Shown in pieces: positions 1 through 8,631 of a stretch of DNA of 41,274 nucleotides (within the stretch, counting starts at the first letter, position 1; each line of letters opens with the position of its first letter). The stretch lies in NCBI GenBank assembly GCA_001780275.1, contig MFGB01000014.1:1-41274 (forward strand), in the 5' to 3' direction. The position numbers and the translations under genes were made by a program. This DNA is from Candidatus Falkowbacteria bacterium RIFOXYA2_FULL_47_19 (GTDB taxonomy: Bacteria > Patescibacteriota > Patescibacteriia > Patescibacteriales > UBA12075). Under the pieces are notes generated by a model. It saw only the letters and a list, made by a program, of their open reading frames with translations, ran no database searches and was not told the DNA's origin.

Positions 1-12
1 CATATCTGACTT

Positions 13-52
13 CGTCCGCAATGTGTAACCGTGGACGACCGGCTTCGCCGGT
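13..52. repeat. Double hairpin near the window edge
   Basis: Two abutting stems are visible: CGTCC (13-17) with GGACG (33-37), then ACCGGC (38-43) with GCCGGT (47-52) around a TTC triloop. No gene overlaps it. It lies downstream of the last minor pilin gene at the window edge, so its full context is unknown. It could be an intergenic palindromic repeat unit. Confidence 0.45.
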
Positions 53-59
53 GGATTTC

Positions 60-180
60 TTAAAGTATTAAAATTAAAAACTCAAAATTTTTATATTAAC
101 AGACGATGTTTTGAACTTGCGATTTGAATTTTATTTGATATTTGGAATATGTAATTTGGCATTTCATAACCAGAATCTCT
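60..180. repeat. AT-rich short-period intergenic repeat
   Basis: This AT-rich stretch lies downstream of the minor pilin operon. It contains loosely repeated ATTTG/ATTTTG words about 8-9 bases apart, for example around 120-172, preceded by AAAATTAAAAACTC-type words. It resembles the other short-period spacers in the window but has no clean inverted partner. No coding potential is seen. Confidence 0.35.
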
Positions 181-231
181 CCGCTTTCATTTTAATATTA
201 GCCCCTAAAATCTACAAGCCAAAACCTGTCT

Positions 232-804
232 TTATTGATAGCTTCTTGCCGAAATAGTGGTCTCCAGCCGGACATTTTCCGCGGGCACTCCGGCGCCGCC
301 GGCCATGGACGCTTCCAGGGTAATGGTCACGCGGGGCTGGACCGATGGCGGCACCGTATTCGCTCCTTCGTCCACTACCCGGAAAGACAAATCGTTTATA
401 ACGATGTCATTCGGAGTTATATAATACGACGAGGGTTCGCCGAAACGATTGATCCTTATTCGCCCCCCGACCAGGGAATAAGTTACGCAGGCCTTCCGGC
501 TGTTGATAAAGCTCAAAGAATCGCCGACGCCGGAAGCGTCGTTCGTGTCATAAATGCGGTTGTTGTTGGACAGCACGCAATCGCCCGATATTCTTTTTTG
601 CGCCATTCTCATCTCCTTGCCCATGATCTCCAGAGCGTACCGCATGGATTCCTGAACGTTCTGGGAAATTACCGTGGAACGCTGGCTTTTCATGACGCCC
701 TGGAAAGTGACCACGGCGGCGTAAGACACCATGGAAAACAAAGCGGTCGCCACGACGATCTCGATCAGGGTCAGGCCTCGATTATTATTTATAATTTTTC
801 GCAT
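232..804 (-). CDS. Minor pilin, PilW-like (class III signal peptide)
   Basis: This is a type IV pilin-like minor subunit of about 190 residues. Near the N-terminus it shows a prepilin peptidase site, RG followed by LTLIE, with Glu at mature position 5 and then about 20 hydrophobic residues. The rest is a soluble pilin head without a recognisable specific domain. I choose the ATG at 804; a TTG three codons upstream at 813 is possible but less likely. It is the last gene of a three-gene minor pilin set (FimT/GspH-like, PilV-like, PilW-like) downstream of the prepilin peptidase, a common order in T4P systems. PilW-like proteins usually belong to the tip-priming complex; that role here is inferred from order and length. 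Confidence 0.8.
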   Translation of the reverse strand: MRKIINNNRGLTLIEIVVATALFSMVSYAAVVTFQGVMKSQRSTVISQNVQESMRYALEIMGKEMRMAQKRISGDCVLSNNNRIYDTNDASGVGDSLSFINSRKACVTYSLVGGRIRINRFGEPSSYYITPNDIVINDLSFRVVDEGANTVPPSVQPRVTITLEASMAGGAGVPAENVRLETTISARSYQ

Positions 805-850
805 AACTGTCAACTAAATTCTAAGCACTAAAATCTAAACCCCGGACAAA

Positions 851-1405
851 TTATCTCCAATTATATAAATACGTTTCCACCACGTATTCCCCCTTGGGCC
901 ATCCCACCGCGACGGTTACCACCAAATAGTCGCCGTAATCCAGGACCGATACCAGGCGGCGGAAAATGCTCGCGGTCGCTCCCGCCGGATTATGGGTATA
1001 AAAATTATCGGTGTCATTAACGTAAAGCAAGGCGCCGGCATCGGCGATATCATCGACGGTCTGGTCCGGCGGATTGGCGGAGGTGTTGGTATGGTCGATC
1101 GTGAAAGTCGCGGCATTGGGCGGAACCGATCCGTCCGTTATCCAGTCGTCCCAGGCCAAAGAGGGGTCGGAGGGATCGTTTTGGATATTGAGCCAATTCT
1201 GATCACGGATGTTGCGGGTCAATTCTATTCCTTCCTGGGCCAGCATCGAAGCGATCAGATAATTGCGGTTTACGCCCTTGATCTGGATATTCTGGATCGC
1301 CAGGGAAGACACGCCCAAAAGACCGATCGTTATGACCGAGATCGCCATGACCGCTTCGGCGATGCTCATGCCTTTTTCATTTTTTACTAAATCGTTCGAT
1401 ATCAT
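851..1405 (-). CDS. Minor pilin, PilV-like
   Basis: This is a prepilin of 184 residues. The leader ends EKG and mature sequence starts MSIAEAVMAIS, with Glu at position 5, followed by a hydrophobic helix rich in Ile, Val and Gly (about residues 13-35). The phrase GMSIAEAVMA resembles the PilV/GspI group of minor pilins. The C-terminal half is a pilin head with no clear motif. It starts with ATG at 1405 and lies between the FimT/GspH-like and PilW-like pilins on the same strand. It is probably a tip or priming subunit processed by the peptidase encoded at 2196-3008. PilV identity is from N-terminal style and gene order only. Confidence 0.8.
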   Translation of the reverse strand: MISNDLVKNEKGMSIAEAVMAISVITIGLLGVSSLAIQNIQIKGVNRNYLIASMLAQEGIELTRNIRDQNWLNIQNDPSDPSLAWDDWITDGSVPPNAATFTIDHTNTSANPPDQTVDDIADAGALLYVNDTDNFYTHNPAGATASIFRRLVSVLDYGDYLVVTVAVGWPKGEYVVETYLYNWR

Positions 1406-1445
1406 ATTTTTATTTTTGGTGCAGGGCCGGCTTCCGCATCCGGTC

Positions 1446-2024
1446 CTAATCGATATCCACCATGCCCGAGGCGTTAACTTTTACGGTTCTGGCGTCGGAA
1501 CCCAAGGACAACACTATTTCGAGTTCGCTGCCGCGGTTGGCGGCGTTGCATGCTCCGGACTGATCGCAGATCCAGACGACCGGATGGGGCGGCTCGAACG
1601 TTATCGAGGCGGAATTTACGTTTGAACCCGCGCCCAGGCTGTTGTGGAATATTATATTGTCTATCACTACCCCGTCCTCAAGGTCTATCTGGCGAAAAAA
1701 TTCAGCGCCGTCGTACCGGTGATCCGCGGGGACGACGGAATCCGCGAACAGGATATAGAAAATATTATTCGGATTTTGCCGGCGGACATATATCCCCCAT
1801 CCTCCCCGCGGCGGAAGAGCGGTGAATTTTTTTTGGGACAGGGAGTAGCTGGCCGCCATCCGGATATCGCTCGCCAGAACCTGCGCGGCCATCTGTAATT
1901 TTCGGGAATGGCCGTAATCTTTATAATTCGCCACCGCCACGGCGGACATCAGGGCCATGATCGAAGCGGTCACGAGAAGCTCTATTAAAGTATAACCTTG
2001 GTTGTTGTTTATTTTTAATAACAC
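1446..2024 (-). CDS. Minor pilin, FimT/GspH-like
   Basis: This prepilin has about 192 residues with a short leader, KINNNQG, and a cleavage site followed by YTLIELLVTASIMALMS. Glu5 of the mature protein and the hydrophobic N-terminal helix are intact. The text after the helix (NYKDYGHSRKLQMAAQVLASDIR) resembles the start of GspH/FimT pseudopilins. The start is GTG at 2022-2024, since no ATG precedes the leader in frame. It heads the three-gene minor pilin set. FimT-like proteins in other bacteria can bind DNA during competence, but nothing in this sequence shows that directly. Confidence 0.78.
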   Translation of the reverse strand: MLLKINNNQGYTLIELLVTASIMALMSAVAVANYKDYGHSRKLQMAAQVLASDIRMAASYSLSQKKFTALPPRGGWGIYVRRQNPNNIFYILFADSVVPADHRYDGAEFFRQIDLEDGVVIDNIIFHNSLGAGSNVNSASITFEPPHPVVWICDQSGACNAANRGSELEIVLSLGSDARTVKVNASGMVDID

Positions 2025-2094
2025 CTGGATAAAATTATAGGGTTAATTTTCATGTAAATATATCACCGCCGTAGCGGGGTCACGCTTTTCAAAA

Positions 2095-2215
2095 ATAATA
2101 AAAAACGGGATAAATAATTCACAAACCTACAAACAATCTACATTCGTGTTTTAACCGCTATTTGTAGATTTGTAAAAATTCGTAAATTCGTGGGTTTATA
2201 AATTCAAAAACGTTC
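2095..2215. repeat. Imperfect inverted short-period repeat
   Basis: Words of the type CACAAACCTACAAAC (about 2110-2132) are mirrored by TGTAGATTTGTAAAAATTCG (about 2163 onward). The TGTAGATT arms match and the rest is degenerate. It lies between the prepilin peptidase stop and the minor pilin start; a small CCGC/GCGG hairpin sits just left of it near 2070-2080. Confidence 0.45.
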
Positions 2216-3008
2216 CCAAATACCATTCCACTATTCTCTCTCCCCAAAAGAGCGTTATTATGGCGGCGACGGATAAAAATACGCCCATCGGCACCTTTGA
2301 ACCCAGTTTCTTCTTTCCGGACGCGATAAGCCCCAGACCGATAAATGCACCGATAAAATAAGCTAAGGTCAGAGAGCTTATGATTCCCGGCCACCCCAGC
2401 GAGAGCCCCATCAAAAGACCCAGACGGATATCCCCGCCGCCGATCCATCGCCCTCCGGAAACCACGAATTGAAGAAGAAAGAAGCCACCTCCTATTATAC
2501 CAGAAATAAACAAATTCTGCCAGTTCATTCCCAGCGCTAAATTGATCAAAAAAACGATCACGCAGGCAGGCAGAGTAACGATATCTAAAATCAAATACCA
2601 ACGCAGATCATAAATAAATATAACGATCATGACTGCTATAATAAACCAAAATTTTATCAAAGACAAAACGCCTGATATTGGATATTGATAAAAAATTGCC
2701 TGCCCGCCGGTTTGGAGGGAAAATTGAAAATTTATAATAAAAGACATTACGAATAAAATGCCGGTTATCAATTCAACGACCGGGTATTGCCATGAAATTA
2801 ATTTTTGGCAATGACGGCACTTTCCGCGCAATACAATAAAACTTAAAATCGGGATATTATCGTACCAGGCGATTCGGTGACGGCAACAGGGACAATAAGA
2901 CCGGCCCAAAATCGTTTCCTTTTTATGCAAGCGCCAGATCAGACAATTCAGGAAAGAACCGATCATTGTACCGAAAACAAAGATGATTATTAATACAGCG
3001 TATATCAT
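2196..3008 (-). CDS. pilD: Prepilin peptidase (leader peptidase/N-methyltransferase)
   Basis: This membrane aspartic protease cleaves prepilin leaders after Gly and usually N-methylates the new N-terminus. The 270 residues fit the family. The N-terminal domain has MIGSFLNCLIWRL and the zinc-binding cysteine pairs CPCC and CRHC (about residues 38-68). The two catalytic aspartates are seen in YDLRWYLILD and in GGGDIRLG; the latter is the GxGD motif, with Arg in place of the usual Lys. Several hydrophobic segments fill the remainder. It starts with ATG at 3008. It lies between the glycan block and the minor pilins and would process all pilins in this window with a classical site. Confidence 0.93.
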   Translation of the reverse strand: MIYAVLIIIFVFGTMIGSFLNCLIWRLHKKETILGRSYCPCCRHRIAWYDNIPILSFIVLRGKCRHCQKLISWQYPVVELITGILFVMSFIINFQFSLQTGGQAIFYQYPISGVLSLIKFWFIIAVMIVIFIYDLRWYLILDIVTLPACVIVFLINLALGMNWQNLFISGIIGGGFFLLQFVVSGGRWIGGGDIRLGLLMGLSLGWPGIISSLTLAYFIGAFIGLGLIASGKKKLGSKVPMGVFLSVAAIITLFWGERIVEWYLGTFLNL

Positions 3009-3040
3009 ATAATAATGTTTTAATATTTAAAAAAATAAAA

Positions 3041-3140
3041 TATTGGATATTAGATATTATGACAACAGGTACAAAATCCTGGTGCCTGTTTTTATCTCTA
3101 AAACGACTCAAACTTGTAGCATAATATCTGATATCCAATA
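3041..3140. repeat. Inverted repeat with 21-base arms
   Basis: Arm 3041-3061 pairs with 3120-3140, matching at 20 of 21 positions. The arms are built from GGATATTA/GATATTA words. Between them is a second hairpin, AACAGGTAC with GTGCCTGTT, followed by TTTTT on the plus strand. It lies between the prepilin peptidase gene and the zinc-ribbon methyltransferase gene and forms one boundary of the glycan block. Confidence 0.7.
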
Positions 3141-3149
3141 TCTAATATT

Positions 3150-4004
3150 CTAATTTCCGGATTTTCTTGCTATCACGAATAAATTATCAATATTAACTCT
3201 ATTTCCCGTAATCAACCCGATAAACTTCGCGAAGTAAAACCAGCTATTCTTAATAACCCTCAAAAAAACATTCTTGCTTCCGGCAACGCTCTGGATCGGA
3301 CGCAGGTGAACGAAATTTATGCCGTTAAAACCGTTCGCGGCCAAAACCGCGCTTAAAGATCGGGCGGAATAAACGTTCACGTGATCTTTAGCTTCAAGAT
3401 AATGCGCTCCCGGTTTCTCTCCTATTATCAGTTTTTTCAGCCGGGCTTTCGGCAATTGGATTTTTATATTCGGCGTATGTATGAACAAAACGCCGTCGTC
3501 TTTTAAGATCGAATTAAGGAATTTCAAAAGAGAATGAGGATCGGGAACGTGCTCGATCACGTCCCAAAGCGTGATCACGTCCCATGATTTTTTTTCAAAC
3601 CCGGCGCTTTGGACCTCTCCGGCGATTACGCTCTCCAGCCCCAATTCTTTTTTCGCGAATTCCGCCGCCGGGACGGATATTTCGGAGCCGTAAGCTTCCC
3701 ATCCCGGCCATTCGGAAACGAATTTAACGAAATACCCGAGGCCGCAACCGACGTCGAGCAAGCGGCCGCTTTTGCCTGCGAGGAAACGGCGGCCGAAATC
3801 CCGGTACATCCTTTCATGCGCTTCGCGCCACCAGAAATGATCCTGGAGGCCGATATCGGCGCCGAAATAACCGGCATCGTTCTCCGGGGCGTCGTAAGAA
3901 GAGTAAACGTGGCCGCAATTCAGACAACGCAATATATCGATGCCGTCTTCCCGGAAAATCGCTTTATTATTATCTTGCTGTCCGCAAACGACGCATTTAT
4001 CCAT
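3150..4004 (-). CDS. Class I SAM methyltransferase with N-terminal zinc ribbon
   Basis: This 284-residue protein starts with a zinc-ribbon-like segment, CVVCG (residues 4-8) and CLNCG (about 27-31). A class I methyltransferase core follows: LLDVGCGLGYFVKF (SAM-binding motif I), an acidic strand end, and WDVITLWDVIEHVPDP (motif IV-like). A basic C-terminal tail has hydrophobic patches. This architecture is common among methyltransferases of surface-polysaccharide clusters. The gene is 15 bases downstream of the SGNH gene and ends the glycan block next to an inverted repeat. The substrate cannot be told; a sugar hydroxyl or carboxyl is a reasonable guess. Confidence 0.82.
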   Translation of the reverse strand: MDKCVVCGQQDNNKAIFREDGIDILRCLNCGHVYSSYDAPENDAGYFGADIGLQDHFWWREAHERMYRDFGRRFLAGKSGRLLDVGCGLGYFVKFVSEWPGWEAYGSEISVPAAEFAKKELGLESVIAGEVQSAGFEKKSWDVITLWDVIEHVPDPHSLLKFLNSILKDDGVLFIHTPNIKIQLPKARLKKLIIGEKPGAHYLEAKDHVNVYSARSLSAVLAANGFNGINFVHLRPIQSVAGSKNVFLRVIKNSWFYFAKFIGLITGNRVNIDNLFVIARKSGN

Positions 4005-4019
4005 AAATAAAATTCATGC

Positions 4020-5057
4020 TTATTCAAGATACCCGGCGATATCCAGATAATCAAGTAGAAAGGCGGAGTTCTTCTCTCTCCCCTTTTCGTTTAAGTGGGT
4101 AAAATCGACGAATTCGTTATCGGCAAAAGCCGGCAATTCCGATTTTCCGATATACATAAAACCATATTCCGCGGCCGCCGCCCGCAGCCAATCGTCCATT
4201 TCCTCTTCCAGTCCCGGGGCGCTGATCTCGGTCACGCGGGAATTCATGGGCGCTCTTACGACAACTAATTTGACGCCGGAAATTTTAAGATCGCGCGCGT
4301 AATCCAGAAACAACCTTTGGCGCAGTTCCGTGTGCTCCGTCCTTTTAAATTTCGGTTCGACGGCCGCGAGTTCCTCGAAAAAACCGGCTGACATCTGTCC
4401 GGTTTTTTTCGCGACCTCCGGGGCGCCGCTGTAAATCCCCAGGACGCGGTCCCTCGCGGCGGCTTCGATCGAGCGGATGATCGATTTATTATAACGGTAA
4501 AATGGCACGATCCTTCCGATCATCGAATCGATCATCTCCCGCCGGTGATCGTACAGATCCCTCCACCCGACGATCGATATTATCCGCGGCAGGATCTCGA
4601 ATTTAAAAAAATATTTCAGGCTGGCATAATTCGCTTTTCCGTAAAAATCACCGACGAAAACCGGGAATACGACCGTATCCGGCCGCCTCGCGATATATTC
4701 GTTCCTTAAGAGAAATAATTCTATGGGAGTGACCCCTCCGGACCCGAAATTATAAAACTCCGTTCCGGGCGTGCGTAAATTCAGGTAATCTTCGTCATAG
4801 CCTTCATAAGCGACGCTGGAACCGACCAGGAAAACGCGCTGTCCGGATTTTTCGCGGCTGATCAGGCGCAATTCGGCCGCTTTGCGCAGGAAGTGGTCGG
4901 TGGCGGGACGGCTATTCACGTAAAAAAAACGCCAGATAAAATCCGTCCGCGCCAACGCGAATCCGCTCAAAAAAAACAAAACCAGGCTGGCGGCCAGAAT
5001 CAGGGGCAAGCCTTTAAAATTGGAAATAGATGAATTCTTGGGTTTCACTCCATCCAT
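4020..5057 (-). CDS. Membrane-anchored SGNH-fold acyltransferase partner
   Basis: The protein has 345 residues with one N-terminal membrane segment (about 17-37) and a large outside domain. SGNH hydrolase-type signatures are seen: VFLVGSSVAYEGYD (block I, nucleophile Ser in GSS), NFGSGGVTPIE (block II-like) and FVDFTHLNEKGRE near the C-terminus (Asp-x-x-His block). Families such as AlgJ/AlgX and DltD act with an MBOAT partner to place acyl groups on extracellular polymers. The start at 5057 overlaps the 3' end of the MBOAT gene by 44 bases, so translation is probably coupled. Function is inferred from fold motifs plus this pairing; the exact acyl acceptor is unknown. Confidence 0.72.
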   Translation of the reverse strand: MDGVKPKNSSISNFKGLPLILAASLVLFFLSGFALARTDFIWRFFYVNSRPATDHFLRKAAELRLISREKSGQRVFLVGSSVAYEGYDEDYLNLRTPGTEFYNFGSGGVTPIELFLLRNEYIARRPDTVVFPVFVGDFYGKANYASLKYFFKFEILPRIISIVGWRDLYDHRREMIDSMIGRIVPFYRYNKSIIRSIEAAARDRVLGIYSGAPEVAKKTGQMSAGFFEELAAVEPKFKRTEHTELRQRLFLDYARDLKISGVKLVVVRAPMNSRVTEISAPGLEEEMDDWLRAAAAEYGFMYIGKSELPAFADNEFVDFTHLNEKGREKNSAFLLDYLDIAGYLE

Positions 5058-6447
5058 ATATGATGATCAAATAAAAACAAACGAGATAAAATAATATCCT
5101 GACAGCCGGACGGGCGCGGTAAAAATACATCAGATCATTGCGGCGGTACTGGAAAAATTCAACGACAAAAAGACAGGCCGAAAAGAACACGAAATAATAA
5201 AGGCTGATCGCCAGGTGCGGGGTCAGAGCGAGATCCCAGCCGGTAAATAAGTTTCTTCCCAGCTCCCAGGCCTCTTTAAGGGAGGACGAGCGGAAAATAA
5301 GCCAGCCGAGACAAATAACGTTAAAGAACAAAAATACCTGGCCGGCGTAAAAAAACTTTGACGCTAAACGGCCGCTCACGGCCGGTAACTTTCCGGAAAT
5401 AAACCTATGGACCGCCAGTAAGATTCCATGAAAAGCCCCCCAAACCACAAAAGTCCACGCCGCGCCGTGCCAAAAACCGCATAATACCATCGTCATGAAA
5501 AGATTGGCTATCGTCCGCGTCCGACCTCGCCTGTTCCCCCCCAGGGGTATATAGACGTAATCCCTGAACCACGACGAGAGGCTTATGTGCCAGCGGCGCC
5601 AGAAATCCTTCGGGTTGGCGGCGAAATAAGGCAGGTTAAAATTTACCGTAAGCTCTATTCCCAGACATTTGGCCAGTCCCCGGGCGATATTGGAGTAGCC
5701 GGCGAAATCGCAATAGATCTGGATAGCGAAGGCGTAGACCGCGATCAGCACATAGACGCCCGAAGAGGCGGCGCCGTTAAAAACAGGATCGACCAGTCTG
5801 GCGCCAAAATTGTCGGCGATCACCGTCTTTTGGACAAATCCCCAAAATATCAAAAAACACCCCTCGTAAAACTTGTCTAGGCTTAATGTTCTCTTGGCGG
5901 TAATTTGCGGCAGAAGATTTTTAGCCCGCTCAATCGGCCCGGAGAGTATCAAGGGGAAAAAAGAAATAAAAAGGGCGAAATCAAGAAAATCATCGGTCGG
6001 CTTCATTTCTCGCCGGTAAATATCGATCACGTAGGTCATGGCCTGAAAAGTATAGAACGAAATACCGAGCGGCAGGATAATGCCGAGCGCGCCGATGCCC
6101 GGATCGAGGCCGAGCGCGGAGAGCGGGGCCGAGAGATTGGCCGCGAAAAAATCGAAATATTTGAAAAAACCCAGGATCAGCAGGTTGGCGGATACGGCGC
6201 AAACTAAATACCGCTTTTTTTCCCGCTCGTCCTGCCCGGAAAAAATTTTCTCTCCGCAATAAAAATTAATCAACGCTGACGTAAAAATCAGGGATAAAAA
6301 ACGCCAATCCCAGGCCGCGTAAAATACGTAGCCGGCAACGAGTAAAAGCCGATTTTCCGCTTTATACGAAAAAAATTTATGGACCAAGAGGTATGAACCG
6401 AACACGGCGCCGAAAAATATCAAAAATTGTATGGAGTTGAAGAGCAT
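5014..6447 (-). CDS. MBOAT family O-acyltransferase (AlgI-like)
   Basis: This polytopic membrane protein of 477 residues belongs to the AlgI/PatA branch of MBOAT acyltransferases. Family motifs are clear: NPKDFWRRWHISLSSWFRDY followed by VYIPLGGNRRG, and later CGFWHGAAWTFVVWGAFHG carrying the catalytic histidine. Such proteins pass acyl groups across the membrane for O-acetylation of exported polysaccharide, helped by an SGNH partner, here the next gene. Its ATG overlaps the upstream methyltransferase stop by one base (TAATG). No alginate synthesis genes are present, so it probably decorates another glycan. Confidence 0.92.
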   Translation of the reverse strand: MLFNSIQFLIFFGAVFGSYLLVHKFFSYKAENRLLLVAGYVFYAAWDWRFLSLIFTSALINFYCGEKIFSGQDEREKKRYLVCAVSANLLILGFFKYFDFFAANLSAPLSALGLDPGIGALGIILPLGISFYTFQAMTYVIDIYRREMKPTDDFLDFALFISFFPLILSGPIERAKNLLPQITAKRTLSLDKFYEGCFLIFWGFVQKTVIADNFGARLVDPVFNGAASSGVYVLIAVYAFAIQIYCDFAGYSNIARGLAKCLGIELTVNFNLPYFAANPKDFWRRWHISLSSWFRDYVYIPLGGNRRGRTRTIANLFMTMVLCGFWHGAAWTFVVWGAFHGILLAVHRFISGKLPAVSGRLASKFFYAGQVFLFFNVICLGWLIFRSSSLKEAWELGRNLFTGWDLALTPHLAISLYYFVFFSACLFVVEFFQYRRNDLMYFYRARPAVRILFYLVCFYLIIIYGWSETQEFIYFQF

Positions 6448-7097
6448 TATTCAAACAAAGATTTTAAAATATTTTTTAATTTTTCTTTTATTATCGCCTT
6501 GCGATAATGCAAGCGGTAAAAATCTTTCGGCTCGACCGTTTTCTTTCTCCGACCGGACACCATCGAGTACAGGCCGATATCGTCTAGATTATCAGCAACG
6601 AAATTATCCGGTTTCCTGATCTTAACAAATACCCCCGGCGCCTCAGGATCTCTCTCTAAGGCTATGATCTCACAATCGGCAAAAATTTTTTTCATATCTT
6701 CCGGCTCATAGCGCCAATAGTCGTGCGGATAGGCGTGATAGGGAAAGCCGCCGGATCGGGTGGTAATAAGAATAATTCCGCCGGGGCGGCAGATATTTTT
6801 TATATTGGCTATGGCCGTCCGCCAGTCTTTGACGTGTTCCAAAAGCTCGTTGGAAATAACCAGGTCGAAACTTTCCGGGCCGAATTCTTTAACCAGGTCT
6901 TCCACCCGGCAGATCCGGTCGACGCCCGGGCCGCGCTCTATGTCCACTCCGATATATTCCACGGGGTTTAATTTCTGAACCACGGGCCTGAGGCTGCCGT
7001 TTAAGTCCAAAGCACCCACTTCGATCACTTTTTTCCCGCGCACCTCGGGATCATTTAAATTTTTTACGCCGAATATGACGCAATTAGCGTTGCACAT
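6447..7097 (-). CDS. Class I SAM methyltransferase
   Basis: This protein of 216 residues has a class I methyltransferase core. VIEVGALDLNGSLR is SAM motif I in a slightly divergent form, IGVDIERGPGVD carries the acidic residue that binds ribose, and FDLVISNELLEHVKDW matches motif IV. The phrase YPHDYWRYEPEDM is typical of methyltransferases in glycan and nucleotide-sugar clusters. It overlaps the MBOAT start by one base and belongs to the run of methyltransferases between the TylF-like and MBOAT genes. The substrate is unknown; context favours a surface sugar. Confidence 0.82.
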   Translation of the reverse strand: MCNANCVIFGVKNLNDPEVRGKKVIEVGALDLNGSLRPVVQKLNPVEYIGVDIERGPGVDRICRVEDLVKEFGPESFDLVISNELLEHVKDWRTAIANIKNICRPGGIILITTRSGGFPYHAYPHDYWRYEPEDMKKIFADCEIIALERDPEAPGVFVKIRKPDNFVADNLDDIGLYSMVSGRRKKTVEPKDFYRLHYRKAIIKEKLKNILKSLFE

Positions 7098-7115
7098 ATA
7101 TCAATAATATAATGG

Positions 7116-7847
7116 TTATAATATTTTTACATAAAATAATCGGCGGTAACATTGTCCGAAATTCAGCCGTTTCCTCAAGGGCAAAAGCGGTAAAAAACCA
7201 TAATATAAAATACTGGGCAATATACCGGGATTGATCGCGCATTTCATATAAAATCTCCTGAGGCGGATATTTGAAAGGGGGCGGGTTTGTATCGCTATTC
7301 TCTTGCTGATCCGCGCGGCGCCGTCTTCAAACATTTTTACAACATCGTCTTTTTCCGGCAGGCCGTTATAGATATGGTCATCGAAAAATTTATCGCTCTT
7401 TCCGTGGATAGACTTATAGTATCGGGCCAATTCCCGGTCGGACGCCGCCGCGTTCGAACCGCAAGGCGCCACGATCACGACGGCTTTCGCGGCCGCTCTG
7501 ATCATCTCGCTTATCATCTTCGGACGTTGATCGGCCGGGACATGTTCGAGGCTATCCACGCTTAAAACCAGATCGAAACTATCGTCCGGAAAAGGAAACC
7601 CGGAACCGGAGTATTCCAGGGCCTTAAGATAAGGGCCGGGGCGGTCGAAGGCAATATCTAAACCGACGACCTCCCGCCGGATATAAGGGGTTATACCCAG
7701 GTCGCCGGAGCCGACCTCCAGTATCCGCGCCTCGGTCAGGCCATCTTTTTTTAAAATATCCCTGACCGGCAGGTACCGGAAAGCGATGTCGGGCGAATAA
7801 TCCCCGACAATCAGCGGTTTTATCTTTTTTAAAAATTTTTTCATCAT
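7116..7847 (-). CDS. Class I SAM methyltransferase
   Basis: This 243-residue protein has motif I ILEVGSGDLGITPYI, the acidic strand end VVGLDIAF, and FDLVLSVDSLEHVPADQ as motif IV. The last third (residues about 170-243) is basic and hydrophobic and might lie near the membrane. It is 9 bases downstream of another methyltransferase (7857-8603) and 18 bases upstream of a third (6447-7097), which suggests co-transcription. The three cores are clearly different from one another, so they are not recent duplicates and may modify different positions. The acceptor cannot be named. Confidence 0.8.
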   Translation of the reverse strand: MMKKFLKKIKPLIVGDYSPDIAFRYLPVRDILKKDGLTEARILEVGSGDLGITPYIRREVVGLDIAFDRPGPYLKALEYSGSGFPFPDDSFDLVLSVDSLEHVPADQRPKMISEMIRAAAKAVVIVAPCGSNAAASDRELARYYKSIHGKSDKFFDDHIYNGLPEKDDVVKMFEDGAARISKRIAIQTRPLSNIRLRRFYMKCAINPGILPSILYYGFLPLLPLRKRLNFGQCYRRLFYVKIL

Positions 7848-7856
7848 ACGACCTGT

Positions 7857-8603
7857 CTACGGCCGCCAAACCAGATAGCCGGTATTCAGACCTTTGTCGC
7901 CATAAATCCGCAGCGAAAAACCGTGTTTTTCGAATATTTCCCGGACCGCGGCGGCGGATAGCCAATTCATGCGCATCCGGGGCGACAAGCGCAATTTATT
8001 AAAACAAAATCTCCGGGAAAATCCGAGAGCCGTCAAAAAATAATATAGCCCTCCCCGCGATTCCAGCATGGCGGTTTTAAATAAAGAATAACCAGGCACT
8101 GACGGCAGCTGGAAGAACAACACTCCGCCCGGCCGCAGGATCCGGGCGAATAAATTCAAATAATAGCGCACGGCCCGAAGATCGGGCAGGTGCTGCAAGG
8201 TCAGATCGGACAATATAAGATCGAAATTATCATCGCTGTCTAGGGCGCGCCATTCCGGCCCGATAACCGCCAATTCGACATTAGCAAGATCGGCCAGATT
8301 TTTTTCGGCGCGCCCGATCATCTCCGGGGAAATATCGACGCCTTTGACCGACCGGAAATACGGGGAAAGGGCCCGGGTCAGACGGCCGACGCCGCAGCCG
8401 AAATCAAGCGCCCGGCCGGAATTCAGTTCAAGGCCCTCGGCCGCGGAGAGGTCCATTATCTCTTTGACCCTGGTTCTTCCGGTCAGGAAAAACTCATCCT
8501 TGTCCCAGGGCCGGTACTTTTTCTCCGGATCGGCCAAAACGGCCCAATCGGCGTTTAAGCGGGCGAATTCGTTCCAGTCTGATCGCGTATTTTTTATAGG
8601 CAT
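7857..8603 (-). CDS. Class I SAM methyltransferase
   Basis: A 248-residue methyltransferase with strong motifs: ALDFGCGVGRLTRAL (SAM binding), VKGVDISPEMIGRAEKN (acidic residue and following helix) and FDLILSDLTLQHLPDL (motif IV). The N-terminal part (WNEFARLNADWAVLADPEKK) is typical of SAM methyltransferases near polysaccharide genes. The C-terminal end (GYLVWRP) closes a standard Rossmann-like fold. It sits 28 bases downstream of the TylF-like gene. It probably acts on a sugar or lipid-linked sugar made for the same surface polymer. Confidence 0.82.
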   Translation of the reverse strand: MPIKNTRSDWNEFARLNADWAVLADPEKKYRPWDKDEFFLTGRTRVKEIMDLSAAEGLELNSGRALDFGCGVGRLTRALSPYFRSVKGVDISPEMIGRAEKNLADLANVELAVIGPEWRALDSDDNFDLILSDLTLQHLPDLRAVRYYLNLFARILRPGGVLFFQLPSVPGYSLFKTAMLESRGGLYYFLTALGFSRRFCFNKLRLSPRMRMNWLSAAAVREIFEKHGFSLRIYGDKGLNTGYLVWRP

Positions 8604-8631
8604 AAATTCTCGTCATTATCCCGGGAGCGGA

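Noticed and set aside
235..831. Long open frame on the plus strand over the first minor pilin
   Set aside because: It is the complement of a clear pilin gene with a class III signal peptide and has no recognisable protein feature; similar mirror frames occur over most GC-rich genes here.
2158..2601. Minus-strand frame overlapping the prepilin peptidase
   Set aside because: It is out of frame inside pilD, whose catalytic aspartates and cysteines are intact in the other frame, so no frameshift or second gene is needed.
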